A program made the position numbers and the translations under genes. DNA of 64,000 bases from Hyphomicrobiales bacterium (lineage in GTDB: Bacteria > Pseudomonadota > Alphaproteobacteria > Rhizobiales > Aestuariivirgaceae). The stretch lies in contig JANYLQ010000012.1 of the NCBI GenBank assembly GCA_025363755.1, positions 1-64,000 of the forward strand. Reading direction: 5' to 3'. This document shows, in pieces, positions 54,021-63,350 of this stretch. The notes beneath the pieces are model-generated. The model was not told the DNA's origin, ran no database searches, and was given only the letters and a program-made list of their open reading frames with translations. The first letter of the stretch is position 1; every line of letters starts with the position of its first letter.

Positions 54021-54310
54021 AAAGAGCGCGCTCAAAAATAGACACAAAAGATTTCTCAACCAGTTGAGCACGAGGTAGAAGTTGTTGCCTGCTGCTGCGC
54101 AGATGACACTATGAGCATCGCCTTGGGTATGGGCTAGGAAGTCTCGTGCCTCGCGGCGCTTGTTCTTGATGTTTCCGATGGCTGCTGGCCCGACGACGGC
54201 GTGGCACTTCATTTGGTTTTCCATCGCCAGAGAGACCCGGCGTTTCTTCCCATGGGTGGGGACGCAAAACTTGTCGGCGTCGGATACTCTGTGGCCGCGA
54301 TAGCCCCACG
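54021..54310 (-). pseudogene. IS5-family transposase remnant (C-terminal part)
   Basis: On the minus strand the translation between about 54310 and 54021 contains GYRGHRVSDADK, GKKRRVSLAMENQMK, AVVGPAAIGNIKNKRREARD and AAAGNNFYLVLNWLR. This is the order and spacing of the C-terminal third of IS5-group DDE transposases, with the catalytic Glu region degenerate (VGPAAIG where VEPVIGH is usual). No N-terminal two-thirds is found upstream, so only a fragment remains. Terminal inverted repeats were not identified. Confidence 0.75.
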
Positions 54311-54409
54311 TCTGATGAAAACGCCACAAGCGGAAACTCCAGTTAATCGAATGCCAAAAAACTCTAACACTTGTTATTGAGCGGTATTTGTGAATAAACC
54401 CCGCCCACG

Positions 54410-55363
54410 ATGCAGCTTTACCCCACAGTTCAAAATCGCGAGCCCATTGGCAGTCAAGTCCACGACGTTGTGACCGCAGATCGCATTCGCCTGCGCGCAA
54501 TTACCATTGTTCCTGAAAACGCCAAGCGTGGCACAGTGGTTGTCTTGAATGGCCGTACTGAATTTGTGGAGCGCTATTTTGAAACTTTTGGCGATCTCAC
54601 CAAACGCGGGTTCGCCGTGGCCAGTTTTGATTGGCGCGGCCAAGGTGGTTCCCAACGGCTTTTGAAAAACCCCTTGCGCGGCTTTGTAAAATCCTTTGCC
54701 GATTACGACAAAGATTTAAAGGCCGTCATGGAAAGGCTGGTTGAGCAGCAATGCCCAAAACCCTATTATGCTTTGGCACACTCAATGGGTGGGCAGCTTC
54801 TGCTGCGGGCCTTGCGTGACCACAATTATTTTACCCGCGCCGTGATGACTGGCCCTTTACTAGGCTTTCACTTTGGCAGGTGGCCTAAATGGCTTGTTCC
54901 AATTTTGACTTTCATCGTGAAATATTGCGGCTTTGGCTGGATTTACATCCCCGGTGCAAGTGCAAAGCCCGTGGTGCAAAAGAGCCAGTTCGCCGGCAAT
55001 ATACTCATGTCTGACAGGGGCAGGTGGGAACGCGATGTTGCTATACTCGCAGCCCATCCACAGCTTGGTCTTCGCGGTCCGACTTACAGCTGGCTGCGTG
55101 CCGCCATGATCAGCATGTCGCGCTTGCGTCGTTGGCCTCGCAAAAAAGGTCCATCCTGCCCCACTTTGATTGTGCTGGCAGGCAATGACCGGGTGGTGGA
55201 TAACCGCGAAACACGTAACTTTGTGGCAAGGGCACCGGGCTTTTCCTTGACAGTTTTGGATGGCTCTGAACACGAGATTCTGAACGAAACCAACGCCATT
55301 CGCGAACGATTCTGGGCGGCATTTGATGCCTTTATCGCCCCTCAAAACAATTCTCAGCGATAA
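54410..55363 (+). CDS. Alpha/beta hydrolase, lysophospholipase-like
   Basis: This 317-residue serine hydrolase resembles PldB/monoglyceride lipases. It shows VVVLNGRTEFVERYFETFGDL, SFDWRGQGGS, the nucleophile elbow AHSMGG, then a C-terminal LIVLAGNDRVVDNRET (Asp) and GSEHEILNE (His). No signal peptide is seen, so it acts in the cytoplasm or at the inner face of the membrane. Lysophospholipid or monoacylglycerol hydrolysis is likely. It follows the IS remnant and precedes typA by 70 bp. Confidence 0.87.
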   Translation: MQLYPTVQNREPIGSQVHDVVTADRIRLRAITIVPENAKRGTVVVLNGRTEFVERYFETFGDLTKRGFAVASFDWRGQGGSQRLLKNPLRGFVKSFADYDKDLKAVMERLVEQQCPKPYYALAHSMGGQLLLRALRDHNYFTRAVMTGPLLGFHFGRWPKWLVPILTFIVKYCGFGWIYIPGASAKPVVQKSQFAGNILMSDRGRWERDVAILAAHPQLGLRGPTYSWLRAAMISMSRLRRWPRKKGPSCPTLIVLAGNDRVVDNRETRNFVARAPGFSLTVLDGSEHEILNETNAIRERFWAAFDAFIAPQNNSQR

Positions 55364-55433
55364 ATTGCTTTGTCATGTTGCACATGCTAAGTGGCCGGAA
55401 ATCCCTAACGCTTAAATGAAAGTTGGCGCCATT

Positions 55434-57266
55434 ATGAATTTGCGCAATATTGCTATTATTGCCCACGTAGACCACGGCAAAACCACATTGATCGACCGAT
55501 TGCTGTCGCTCTCGGGCTCGTTCCGCGAAAATCAGAAAGTGGCTGAACGCGCCATGGATTCCAATGATCTGGAACGCGAACGCGGCATTACCATCTTGGC
55601 CAAAGTGACATCGCTCACATGGAAAGACACGCGCATCAACATCGTGGATACGCCAGGCCACGCCGATTTCGGCGGTGAAGTTGAACGTATTTTGAACATG
55701 GTAGATGGCGCCGTTCTTCTGGTGGACGCTGCTGAAGGCCCAATGCCACAAACTAAGTTCGTGCTGCAGAAGGCCTTGAAGCTTGGCTTGAAGCCTATTG
55801 TTGTGATCAACAAGATTGACCGTCCCGATGAACGCCATGTTGAAGTTGTCAACGAAGTGTTTGACTTGTTCGCGGCCTTGGATGCTTCTGACGAGCAGCT
55901 CGATTTCCCAATTGTTTATGGTTCAGCAAAAAACAGCTGGATGAGCCTTGATCCAAAAGGCCCACAAGAAAACATGGACGCGCTGTTTGATAAAATCGTC
56001 AGCCACTTCAAGCCACCGGTGATTGAAGAAGGTCCATTCCGCATGTTGGTCACCACGATTGAAGCCAACCCATTCTTGGGCCGCGTTCTGACGGGCCGCA
56101 TTCGCTCAGGCTCGGTTAAAGCCAACCAAGCGATCAAGTCGCTTGGCCGCGAAGGAAACACTGTCGAGACCGGCCGTGTTTCGAAAGTGCTGTCTTTCCG
56201 TGGTTTGGAGCGCATTCCAGTTGATGAAGCCTTTGCCGGCGATATCATTGCAATTTCAGGTCTCACCACCACAACAGTGGCTGACACGATTTGCGATCCA
56301 ACGATCACCACGCCAATCCACGCACAACCAATCGATCCACCAACTCTGACCATGACCTTCCGCATCAATGACGGCCCACTGGCTGGCAAAGAAGGCGACA
56401 AGGTTCAATCACGCGTTATTCGTGAACGTCTATTGCGCGAAGCTGAAGGCAACGTGGCACTCAAAGTTTCTGCTTCTGAATCAGAAACTGACGCATTCGA
56501 AGTGGCTGGCCGCGGTGAATTGCAATTGGGCATTTTGATTGAAACCATGCGCCGCGAAGGCTTTGAACTCACCGTGGGTCGTCCCCGCGTTGTATTCAAG
56601 ACCGATCCTGAAACCGGCGAAAAACTTGAGCCGATTGAAGAAGTGATCGTCGACGTTGATGAAGAACACACAGGCATCGTTGTGCAGAAACTTTCAGAGC
56701 GCCGCGCCGAAATGCGCGACATGCGTCCATCAGGTGTTGGCCGCCAACGCATTATGTTCCACGCGCCAACCCGCGGATTGATCGGTTATCAAGGCGAGTT
56801 GATGTCGGATACACGCGGCACCGCCATCATGAACCGCATTTTTCACGCTTACGCACCTCATGTTGGCGAAATTCCGGGCCGCTTTACAGGCGCACTTTTG
56901 TCTAACTCTGACGGCGACGCTGTGGCTTATGCTATTTTCAACCTGCAAGATCGCGGGCCGATGTTCATCGAACACGGCACCAAAGTTTATGCCGGCATGA
57001 TTATTGGCGAACACACGCGCGGCAATGATCTTGAACTCAATGTGATCAAGGGCAAAAAGCTCACTAACGTGCGCGCATCCGGCAAGGATGAAGCCGTTGT
57101 GCTGACACCACCAATCAAGATGTCGCTTGAAAAAGCGCTGGCTTATGTTGGCGAAGATGAACTTGTTGAGATCACCCCAAAATCCATCCGTCTACGGAAG
57201 ATATATCTCGATGCAAACGAAAGAAAGCGCATGAGCCGTGCGAAAGATGCCGATAGCGCTGCATAA
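55434..57266 (+). CDS. typA: Translational GTPase TypA/BipA
   Basis: TypA is a ribosome-associated GTPase related to EF-G that helps 50S assembly and stress adaptation. The 610 residues carry G1 AHVDHGKTT, switch I RERGITI, G3 [12 protein letters not shown]4 [10 protein letters not shown] and the C-terminal TypA-specific domain ([20 protein letters not shown]). I start it at ATG 55434 ([17 protein letters not shown]), the family start. An ATG six codons earlier (55416) is in frame. Its terminator lies inside the opposite MBL gene. Confidence 0.95.
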   Translation: MNLRNIAIIAHVDHGKTTLIDRLLSLSGSFRENQKVAERAMDSNDLERERGITILAKVTSLTWKDTRINIVDTPGHADFGGEVERILNMVDGAVLLVDAAEGPMPQTKFVLQKALKLGLKPIVVINKIDRPDERHVEVVNEVFDLFAALDASDEQLDFPIVYGSAKNSWMSLDPKGPQENMDALFDKIVSHFKPPVIEEGPFRMLVTTIEANPFLGRVLTGRIRSGSVKANQAIKSLGREGNTVETGRVSKVLSFRGLERIPVDEAFAGDIIAISGLTTTTVADTICDPTITTPIHAQPIDPPTLTMTFRINDGPLAGKEGDKVQSRVIRERLLREAEGNVALKVSASESETDAFEVAGRGELQLGILIETMRREGFELTVGRPRVVFKTDPETGEKLEPIEEVIVDVDEEHTGIVVQKLSERRAEMRDMRPSGVGRQRIMFHAPTRGLIGYQGELMSDTRGTAIMNRIFHAYAPHVGEIPGRFTGALLSNSDGDAVAYAIFNLQDRGPMFIEHGTKVYAGMIIGEHTRGNDLELNVIKGKKLTNVRASGKDEAVVLTPPIKMSLEKALAYVGEDELVEITPKSIRLRKIYLDANERKRMSRAKDADSAA

Positions 57267-57268
57267 AG

Positions 57269-58210
57269 CTAATCGATTTTAATACTTTGGCCGATTTCAC
57301 TCACAATGAAATCGGCCTTTTTTATTTTGTGAAGTGCCATCGCTTCTTCCAATGCCAACACAGGCGCATCCACCGCCTCATCGGTGAGTTGCACCGTGGC
57401 GTGATGAATGGCCAAACTCTTCGCACTTTCCAAATCCAAATGCGCCTGCACAGCCTCTTCCGGATTCATATGCTGAGGCTTCATAAACCAGCGTGGTTCA
57501 TAGGCTCCAATCGGAAGCAAAGATAATCGCGGCGCACCAAATTTCGATCTCACTTCACGAAAGGTCTCGCCCGTTCCATATCCCGTATCGGCAGCGAAAT
57601 AAATTATGCCGCCTTGCGTCTCAATTACAAATGCGCCCCACAAGGCCTTGTTCGTATCGCTGACACTTCGTTTCGACCAATGCAGAGCAGGCATTAAAGT
57701 AATCCGCGCTTCACCGTGTTTAATTGACTGCCGCCAATCAAGCTCCATACACGGATAATTTTTAACATATCGACCATTATTCAGTGTCGTGATCAATTTA
57801 GGATCATGAATTTTCTTCAACGCCGCAAGCGCTGGTGCGTCCAAATGATCAAAATGATTATGGCTTAACAAAATCAAATCAATTGGCGGCAAGTCCGCAA
57901 TCGAAATTCCCGGATCGCGAATACGTTTTGGGCCAGCAAACTGAAACGGGCTGGCACGCTGCGAAAAAAAAGGATCAGTGAGAATATTTAATCCGGCTGT
58001 TTGAATGAGAACGGTGGAATGGCCAATCCACGTCACGCTTAAATCTTTGCCCGCAACTCTCGCAGGCGGTGAAACGTGAAGTTTGTTTTCAACACGGCGC
58101 GGCCATTTCTGGCGGTTTCCACTGAGTTGCCACTTCATTAAATCTTTGAATTTTGCTTCGCCCATATGGCCCGGCAGCACAAACCGGCCGTCACATTTCT
58201 CATAATTCAT
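57269..58210 (-). CDS. MBL-fold metal-dependent hydrolase (NAPE-PLD-like)
   Basis: This 313-residue metallo-beta-lactamase-fold hydrolase has the zinc motif SHNHFDHLD (H117-x-H119-x-D121-H122) and the WIGHSTVLIQ strand. FAADTGYG and a late LAIHHATVQLTDE provide further ligands. The overall pattern resembles N-acyl-phosphatidylethanolamine phospholipase-D-like proteins, so a lipid phosphodiester is a candidate substrate. It starts 3 bp after the chaA stop, forming an operon. Its last codons encode, on the opposite strand, the typA terminator. Confidence 0.87.
   Translation of the reverse strand: MNYEKCDGRFVLPGHMGEAKFKDLMKWQLSGNRQKWPRRVENKLHVSPPARVAGKDLSVTWIGHSTVLIQTAGLNILTDPFFSQRASPFQFAGPKRIRDPGISIADLPPIDLILLSHNHFDHLDAPALAALKKIHDPKLITTLNNGRYVKNYPCMELDWRQSIKHGEARITLMPALHWSKRSVSDTNKALWGAFVIETQGGIIYFAADTGYGTGETFREVRSKFGAPRLSLLPIGAYEPRWFMKPQHMNPEEAVQAHLDLESAKSLAIHHATVQLTDEAVDAPVLALEEAMALHKIKKADFIVSEIGQSIKID
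57289..57323 (+). terminator. Rho-independent terminator of typA, inside the opposite gene
   Basis: GGCCGATTTCA (57289-57299) pairs perfectly with TGAAATCGGCC (57307-57317) across a 7-nt loop and is followed by TTTTTTATTTT. It lies 22 bp after the typA stop, within the last 20 codons of the convergent MBL-fold gene. Confidence 0.9.
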
Positions 58211-58213
58211 GGT

Positions 58214-59311
58214 CTAAGGAATAGCCGACAAAAACAAAAAGACGAAGAAAATGACAAGATGAACTGAACCTTGTAAAATTGTCGTTCGCCCAGTAGCCAA
58301 GGTGATTGAGCTGACAAATACAGTCAATATCAACATTACACTTGCTTGTGGGCCAATACCCAAAGCCAGCTTGGCATTTTGCCAAATCGAATAAATCGCT
58401 AAAACTGGAATCGTAAGACCGATCGTCGCTATAGCTGAACCCAGAGACAAGTTAAGACTGGTCTGTAGTTGATTTAACCTGGCAGCACGTACAGCGGCAA
58501 AACCTTCCGGCAACAAAACAACCAACGCAATGATCACACCCACGAATGCAATCGGCAACCCAGCAGCCACGACCATATTGTTGATTGGCTCTGACAAGAA
58601 TTTAGCCAATAGTACAACGACCACTAATGCGATGGGTAAAAATACTGAACTTAAAACGACTGTTCGGTTTGCAGGCTTTAAAGAGTGGTGATTTTCATCT
58701 TGCGCTGTTACAAAATAATCATGATGCAAAACGGTCTGCACAAAGACAAAAATGCAATAAAGCGCCAGACTCACAACACCAACAAAACCCAACTGAAAAG
58801 CTGTATAATAGGGGCCCGGAGAAGAGATTGTATAAGTTGGCACAATCAGAGAGATCGCAGCAAGTGTGGTGAGTACACTGAGCGCGGCAGCTGCCCCATC
58901 AAGTTTGAAGGTTTGTTCGTGGTGCTTGGCGCCCCCCACCACAAGGCACAGACCCACGATACCATTAAGCACAATAATTAAAGCCGAAAAAATGGTATCC
59001 CTGCCGATAAATTCAGCGCCCAATTTCCCCGATGACATTTGCGATATGATTAGACCAGATTCGATAATAGTGACGGCGAGCGCCAATATAACCGAGCCCA
59101 AAGGTTCCCCAACTTTAAGCGCCAAAATTTCCGCATGATGAACGGCAGAAAACACCGCCGCTCCCAAAAGCAAGGCAGCGACAATGATAACTGCGATATG
59201 CGTTTCAGGGATGAGATGTAAAAACTTCAGAGCAAGAAAGATTACGCCAAGCGCCAAACTTGATGTGAGCAATAAAGGCAACTTATCGATATTTATAGAA
59301 TTCATAGACAT
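58214..59311 (-). CDS. chaA: Calcium:proton antiporter (ChaA/CaCA family)
   Basis: This 365-residue cation/proton exchanger has about eleven hydrophobic segments. The two alpha-repeat motifs of the CaCA superfamily are GEPLGSVILALAVTIIESGL (about 68-87) and PEGFAAVRAARLNQLQTSLN with LGSAIATIGLTIPVLA (about 270-305). It exports Ca2+ or Na+ in exchange for protons across the inner membrane. It is first in an operon with the MBL-fold hydrolase (3 bp gap). Confidence 0.9.
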   Translation of the reverse strand: MSMNSINIDKLPLLLTSSLALGVIFLALKFLHLIPETHIAVIIVAALLLGAAVFSAVHHAEILALKVGEPLGSVILALAVTIIESGLIISQMSSGKLGAEFIGRDTIFSALIIVLNGIVGLCLVVGGAKHHEQTFKLDGAAAALSVLTTLAAISLIVPTYTISSPGPYYTAFQLGFVGVVSLALYCIFVFVQTVLHHDYFVTAQDENHHSLKPANRTVVLSSVFLPIALVVVVLLAKFLSEPINNMVVAAGLPIAFVGVIIALVVLLPEGFAAVRAARLNQLQTSLNLSLGSAIATIGLTIPVLAIYSIWQNAKLALGIGPQASVMLILTVFVSSITLATGRTTILQGSVHLVIFFVFLFLSAIP

Positions 59312-59393
59312 GGCTAGGTTCCGTCAAGGAGCCAAGCTAGCCAATCTAAAATGATTTGGCCAGCAGCGGGTTCTGCTGGCCAAACAAATAAGT

Positions 59394-60773
59394 TTAAACC
59401 GTTCGCAAATACCACTCATAGTCGCGGAGCGTTGGTTCAGAGAAGAAACGGTCTGCTTCAACTTCTTTAAGCGTACAATAAGTATCAACAAACTGCTTGC
59501 CAAAATACTCTTTCAAAACTGGTGCGCGGTAGAACGCATCAATGGCTTCAAACCAATTGCCCGGAATGTGTTTCGAGCGACGTTGATAACCATTACCTTC
59601 AATCGGCGCACCCGGATCAAGCTTTTCTACAATGCCATGATGCATACCCGCCAATATCGCGCCCATCACAAGATACGGGTTGGCATCGGCACCTGAAGGG
59701 CGATGTTCAATGCGGCAAGATTTGGCTGGGCCCGCAGGAACGCGCAATGCCACCGTGCGATTATTGATACCCCAGCTTGCAGCAACCGGCGCATAAGAGC
59801 TGCGACGGAAGCGGCGATAGGAGTTTGCGTTGGGTGCAAATATCAACATCGATTCCGCCATGGTCTGTTTCAACCCGCCAATCGCGTTAAGCAGCAATTC
59901 ATTCTGCGTCGGATCTTCGGCCGTAAATAAATTCACGCCATGCTCATCTTCCAAGCTCACATGGATGTGCATGCCACTACCCGTCCACTCGGCATAAGGT
60001 TTGGCCATGAAAGTGGCACAAAGACCATGCTTTTCAGCAGTGGCCTTGATCAATCGCTTCAACATAATGCCTTCGTCGCAGGCGTCTAAAATATCTGTGC
60101 GGTGACGCAGAACAATTTCCATCTGGCCGGGACCATATTCGGAAATCAACGTCTTGGCAGGCAGATCCTGGATTTCGCAATATGCATAAAGGTCTTTGAA
60201 GAACGGCGCGAAGTCATCCAAATCGGCCATATGATAAGCTTGATAATGGCGTGGCCGTGATTCATTGACCAATGAACGAGGCGGTGTTGGCACGCCTTCA
60301 TAGGCTGACTTTCGGTCCATCAGATAAAATTCAAGCTCAACAGCACCAACGGGGTTCATGCCCAGTTCTTCTTTGAAACGCTTCACCACGCTTTGCAGCG
60401 CGTTGCGCGGATCAGCATAATGCGGAACGCCGTCAAGATCACACACATGGGCTGTATATTGCGCCGATGGCTCTTCGATCCATGGAATGCGAACGAAGGT
60501 TCCAGGGATGGGCCACAACACGACGTCGCGGTCGCCCTCGTCAAACACCAATCCGGTTTCGGGAACGTCTTGTCCTGTCATGTCCAGCACAAGTGCCGAG
60601 ATCGGCAGGAAGCGACCATCATTCCAAGCCGGAACCACCTCATCACGACGCAACATTTTTCCGCGGATCACACCGCACATATCAGTCCAAATCACATGAA
60701 CCGATGTGATATCAAGATTTGCATCAAGAAATCGTTGGGCCTCAGCACCAAGCTTCGGGGTTACGATAGCCAT
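59394..60773 (-). CDS. Glutamine-synthetase-family protein (gamma-glutamyl-amine ligase type)
   Basis: This 459-residue ATP-dependent ligase has the GS fold: beta-grasp N-terminus (about 15-110) and catalytic domain with GAVELEFYL, ISEYGPGQMEIV, GSGMHIHVSL, NSYRRFRRSSYAPVAASWG and RIEHRPSGADANPYL. The missing regulatory features and overall pattern match PuuA/GlnT-type gamma-glutamyl-polyamine or gamma-glutamyl-amine synthetases rather than housekeeping GlnA. It is 24 bp downstream of a class III aminotransferase gene, so the pair probably handles an amine-derived carbon/nitrogen source. Confidence 0.88.
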   Translation of the reverse strand: MAIVTPKLGAEAQRFLDANLDITSVHVIWTDMCGVIRGKMLRRDEVVPAWNDGRFLPISALVLDMTGQDVPETGLVFDEGDRDVVLWPIPGTFVRIPWIEEPSAQYTAHVCDLDGVPHYADPRNALQSVVKRFKEELGMNPVGAVELEFYLMDRKSAYEGVPTPPRSLVNESRPRHYQAYHMADLDDFAPFFKDLYAYCEIQDLPAKTLISEYGPGQMEIVLRHRTDILDACDEGIMLKRLIKATAEKHGLCATFMAKPYAEWTGSGMHIHVSLEDEHGVNLFTAEDPTQNELLLNAIGGLKQTMAESMLIFAPNANSYRRFRRSSYAPVAASWGINNRTVALRVPAGPAKSCRIEHRPSGADANPYLVMGAILAGMHHGIVEKLDPGAPIEGNGYQRRSKHIPGNWFEAIDAFYRAPVLKEYFGKQFVDTYCTLKEVEADRFFSEPTLRDYEWYLRTV

Positions 60774-60797
60774 TTTTTAACTCCAGTAGCGGCTTTT

Positions 60798-62177
60798 TCA
60801 AGCAGCCTGTTTGATCAACTCATCCGTACACTGATCTAATGTTGCGATCAATTTATCGACATCGCCCATTGTTGTTGCTGGGCAGATGAGCATCATATTA
60901 TGAAATGGCGTGATGACCACGCCACGGTTTAAAAGATAGTAATGCACCGCCGTATCAATCGGCTGGTGGATCACCTTGGAAGCATCGCGCCCACATCGAG
61001 GTGGTGCTTCAACGCACATAAACTCGACGCGGGAACCCACGCGAGTTACGTGCCACGGAACTTCATATTTGATAATGACATCTGCAATGCCCCGTTCCAG
61101 CCTGCGCGCCAGAACGATAAGAGCAGCAAATGTCTCCTCTGTCATAAACTCTTTCAGCACTGTTTTAATGAGTGCCATTTGAATGCGTGAACCAGAAAGC
61201 GTGGTGCCGATGCCTGATCGACCATCACCACGCTGAGCCAAATAGCTCTGAATGCGCTTTTGAACTTCTGCGCTGAAGCCATAAAGTGCTGCAGGGATGC
61301 CTCCTGCTATAGGTTTGCCAAACACCAGTCCGTCTGGTTTGATGCCCACAACTTTTGCATAGCCGCCAGGGCCTGATGACAAGGTATGCGTTTCATCAAA
61401 AATAAGAAGTGTGCTCGTTTCAATCGTCAGTGCACGGAGCTTTTCGAGGAAACCTGCGTCCGGCAACACCATGCCGACATTGGTCATGACGGGTTCGGCT
61501 AAGACACAAGCCACGTCACCTTCGCGCAGCGCAGCTTCAAGAGCTGGCACATCATTAAACTCAACGACTTTCGTATGCGCCGTCAAATCACGCGGCTCAC
61601 CCACCAAACCATCAACCATTTCAACTTTGCCATTGTCAGCGGTCACAAATGTATCGTCCACACAGCCATGATAAGCGTGATTGAAAATCAAAATCTTACT
61701 GCGGCCTGTAATAGCTCTGGCCCAGCGCAGCACGGCACGGTTTGCATCCGAGGCAGTTGCAGTCACTTGCCAAAATGGCAAACCAAAGCGATCCTCCAGT
61801 AATGTGCCAACCTCGACAACATCGCTGGAAGGAAGCATTGTGGTAAAACCATTATGAGCTGCTGAGGCCAACACATCCGCAATCACTTTTGGCGAATGAC
61901 CAAACATGGCACCCGTGTCGCCCAAGCAAAAATCAGTATACTGATGATTATCGGCATCAGTTAAAACTGTGCCACTGGCTTTTTCGATAAACAGCAAAAA
62001 GGGCAACCCCCAATCCACCATCCAATGCATGGGAACGCCACGCAGCCAATTTTTGGAAGCCTCTAACGAAAGTGCCTGGGATTTTGGGTTACGTTGGACA
62101 TAGAGCTTTTTTTCTCGCCCCAACATGGCCTGAATGGCACTGTCCGTTATTTTTGACTTCACGATAGCCTTGCACAT
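60798..62177 (-). CDS. Class III (HemL-like) PLP-dependent aminotransferase
   Basis: This 459-residue omega-type aminotransferase, close to glutamate-1-semialdehyde aminomutase-like enzymes, has the Schiff-base lysine in GLVFGKPIAGGIPAAL and the cofactor Asp/Glu in LLIFDETHTLSSGPGG. VTATASDANRAVLRWARA and FNHAYHGCVDDTF are also family-typical. The start is uncertain: ATG 62177 (MCKAIVKSK) has little SD, a GTG at 62162 has AAGG upstream, and the frame is open to 62246. It leads an operon with the GS-like gene and diverges from the D-amino-acid transaminase gene. Not housekeeping HemL by context. Confidence 0.85.
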   Translation of the reverse strand: MCKAIVKSKITDSAIQAMLGREKKLYVQRNPKSQALSLEASKNWLRGVPMHWMVDWGLPFLLFIEKASGTVLTDADNHQYTDFCLGDTGAMFGHSPKVIADVLASAAHNGFTTMLPSSDVVEVGTLLEDRFGLPFWQVTATASDANRAVLRWARAITGRSKILIFNHAYHGCVDDTFVTADNGKVEMVDGLVGEPRDLTAHTKVVEFNDVPALEAALREGDVACVLAEPVMTNVGMVLPDAGFLEKLRALTIETSTLLIFDETHTLSSGPGGYAKVVGIKPDGLVFGKPIAGGIPAALYGFSAEVQKRIQSYLAQRGDGRSGIGTTLSGSRIQMALIKTVLKEFMTEETFAALIVLARRLERGIADVIIKYEVPWHVTRVGSRVEFMCVEAPPRCGRDASKVIHQPIDTAVHYYLLNRGVVITPFHNMMLICPATTMGDVDKLIATLDQCTDELIKQAA

Positions 62178-62260
62178 TGTTAATGATGGGTGGCTTGTAG
62201 CTGGGCGATTTGAGGAAGCCAACCCCCTCGGTTCGCACTGCACCAATTAAGGAACGAATG

Positions 62261-63103
62261 ATGAATCGAATAGTCTATGTGAATGGTGAATATGTGCCCG
62301 AGGCCGAAGCCAAAGTTTCGGTTTTTGATCGCGGGTTTTTATTTGCCGATGGTGTTTATGAGGTCACCCCCGTGGTGAATGGCAAGCTTGTTGATTACGA
62401 CCCGCATATGGAGCGTTTGGATCGCTCGCTTAAAGAACTCAAAATGGCATGGCCCTGCAACATCGTTGCAATGACGGCGATGCATAATGAGCTGATCAAG
62501 CGCAATAACTTGACCGAAGGTATTATCTATATGCAGGTCACGCGCGGTGTTGCCGACCGACAATTCAATTTTCCCAAAGATATTATTTCTTCGCTGGTGG
62601 CTTTTCCGCAAGTGATGAAATTGGTAGACAACCCAAATGCTCGCACTGGCGTCAAAGTTGTGACCACGCCCGACATCCGCTGGCTGCGCCGCGATATTAA
62701 ATCAATCATGCTGCTGGCCCCCGTGCTGGGCAAGGAAGAGGCTTACCAGAAAGGTGCTGCTGAGGGCTGGATGGTGGAGGATGGTTTTGTGACTGAAGGC
62801 ACATCATCGAATGCCTATATTGTTATCGGCGATAAGATTATCACGAGGCCTTTGTCGAACAGAATTCTGGCAGGCTGTACAAGGCGCGCACTTTTCCGCT
62901 TGGCGAAAGAACATGGTGTGGGAATTGAAGAACGCCTGTTCACACCCGAAGAAGCCTATGCCGCTGATGAAGCCTTCCTCTCAAGCGCCTCACAATTCGT
63001 AATGCCCATCACCGAAATCGACGGCCACCGCATCGGCGGCGGGCAACCGGGGCCAGTGGTGAGGAAGTTGCGGGAGATATTTCTGGAAGAGGCGCAGTCA
63101 TAA
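62261..63103 (+). CDS. D-amino-acid transaminase (fold IV)
   Basis: This fold-type IV PLP enzyme of 280 residues begins MNRIVYVNGEYVPEAEAKVS, followed by VFDRGFLFADGVYEVTPV. The catalytic Lys is in LLAPVLGKEEAYQKGA, and VTEGTSSNAYIV binds the cofactor phosphate. This pattern is typical of D-alanine/D-amino-acid aminotransferases. Of two adjacent ATGs (62258, 62261) the second has better spacing from AAGGA. It diverges from the class III aminotransferase, which supports a shared role in amino-compound metabolism. Confidence 0.88.
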   Translation: MNRIVYVNGEYVPEAEAKVSVFDRGFLFADGVYEVTPVVNGKLVDYDPHMERLDRSLKELKMAWPCNIVAMTAMHNELIKRNNLTEGIIYMQVTRGVADRQFNFPKDIISSLVAFPQVMKLVDNPNARTGVKVVTTPDIRWLRRDIKSIMLLAPVLGKEEAYQKGAAEGWMVEDGFVTEGTSSNAYIVIGDKIITRPLSNRILAGCTRRALFRLAKEHGVGIEERLFTPEEAYAADEAFLSSASQFVMPITEIDGHRIGGGQPGPVVRKLREIFLEEAQS

Positions 63104-63152
63104 AGAGGATCGCGCAAAAAATAATTCAAGCACCTATTTTAACTAATAAATA

Positions 63153-63238
63153 CCGTCACCCCGGCGAAGGTCGGGGCCGGGCTAAAAATCACCAGTGAAG
63201 TTAGAAAGCCCAATCCCGGCCTTCGCCGGGATGACGGT
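63153..63238. repeat. Palindromic intergenic repeat, copy 2
   Basis: CCGTCACCCCGGCGAAGGTCGGGG (from 63153) is mirrored by ATCCCGGCCTTCGCCGGGATGACGG (to 63238), with an unrelated centre of about 35 bp. The CGTCA/TGACG ends and CGAAGG/CCTTCG cores match the element at 23986-24058. It lies in the 247-bp gap between the transaminase and the betA-like gene. Confidence 0.75.
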
Positions 63239-63350
63239 AAAAAACGGTGGGCCATGCCGTTTCTGGGACGCCAGAAACAAAAGGCCCACCCAGCTGTTTG
63301 ACATCGTGAAGTATTTTTTTGGGGGTGCCGATCAATAGGCAGCTTGGAAA

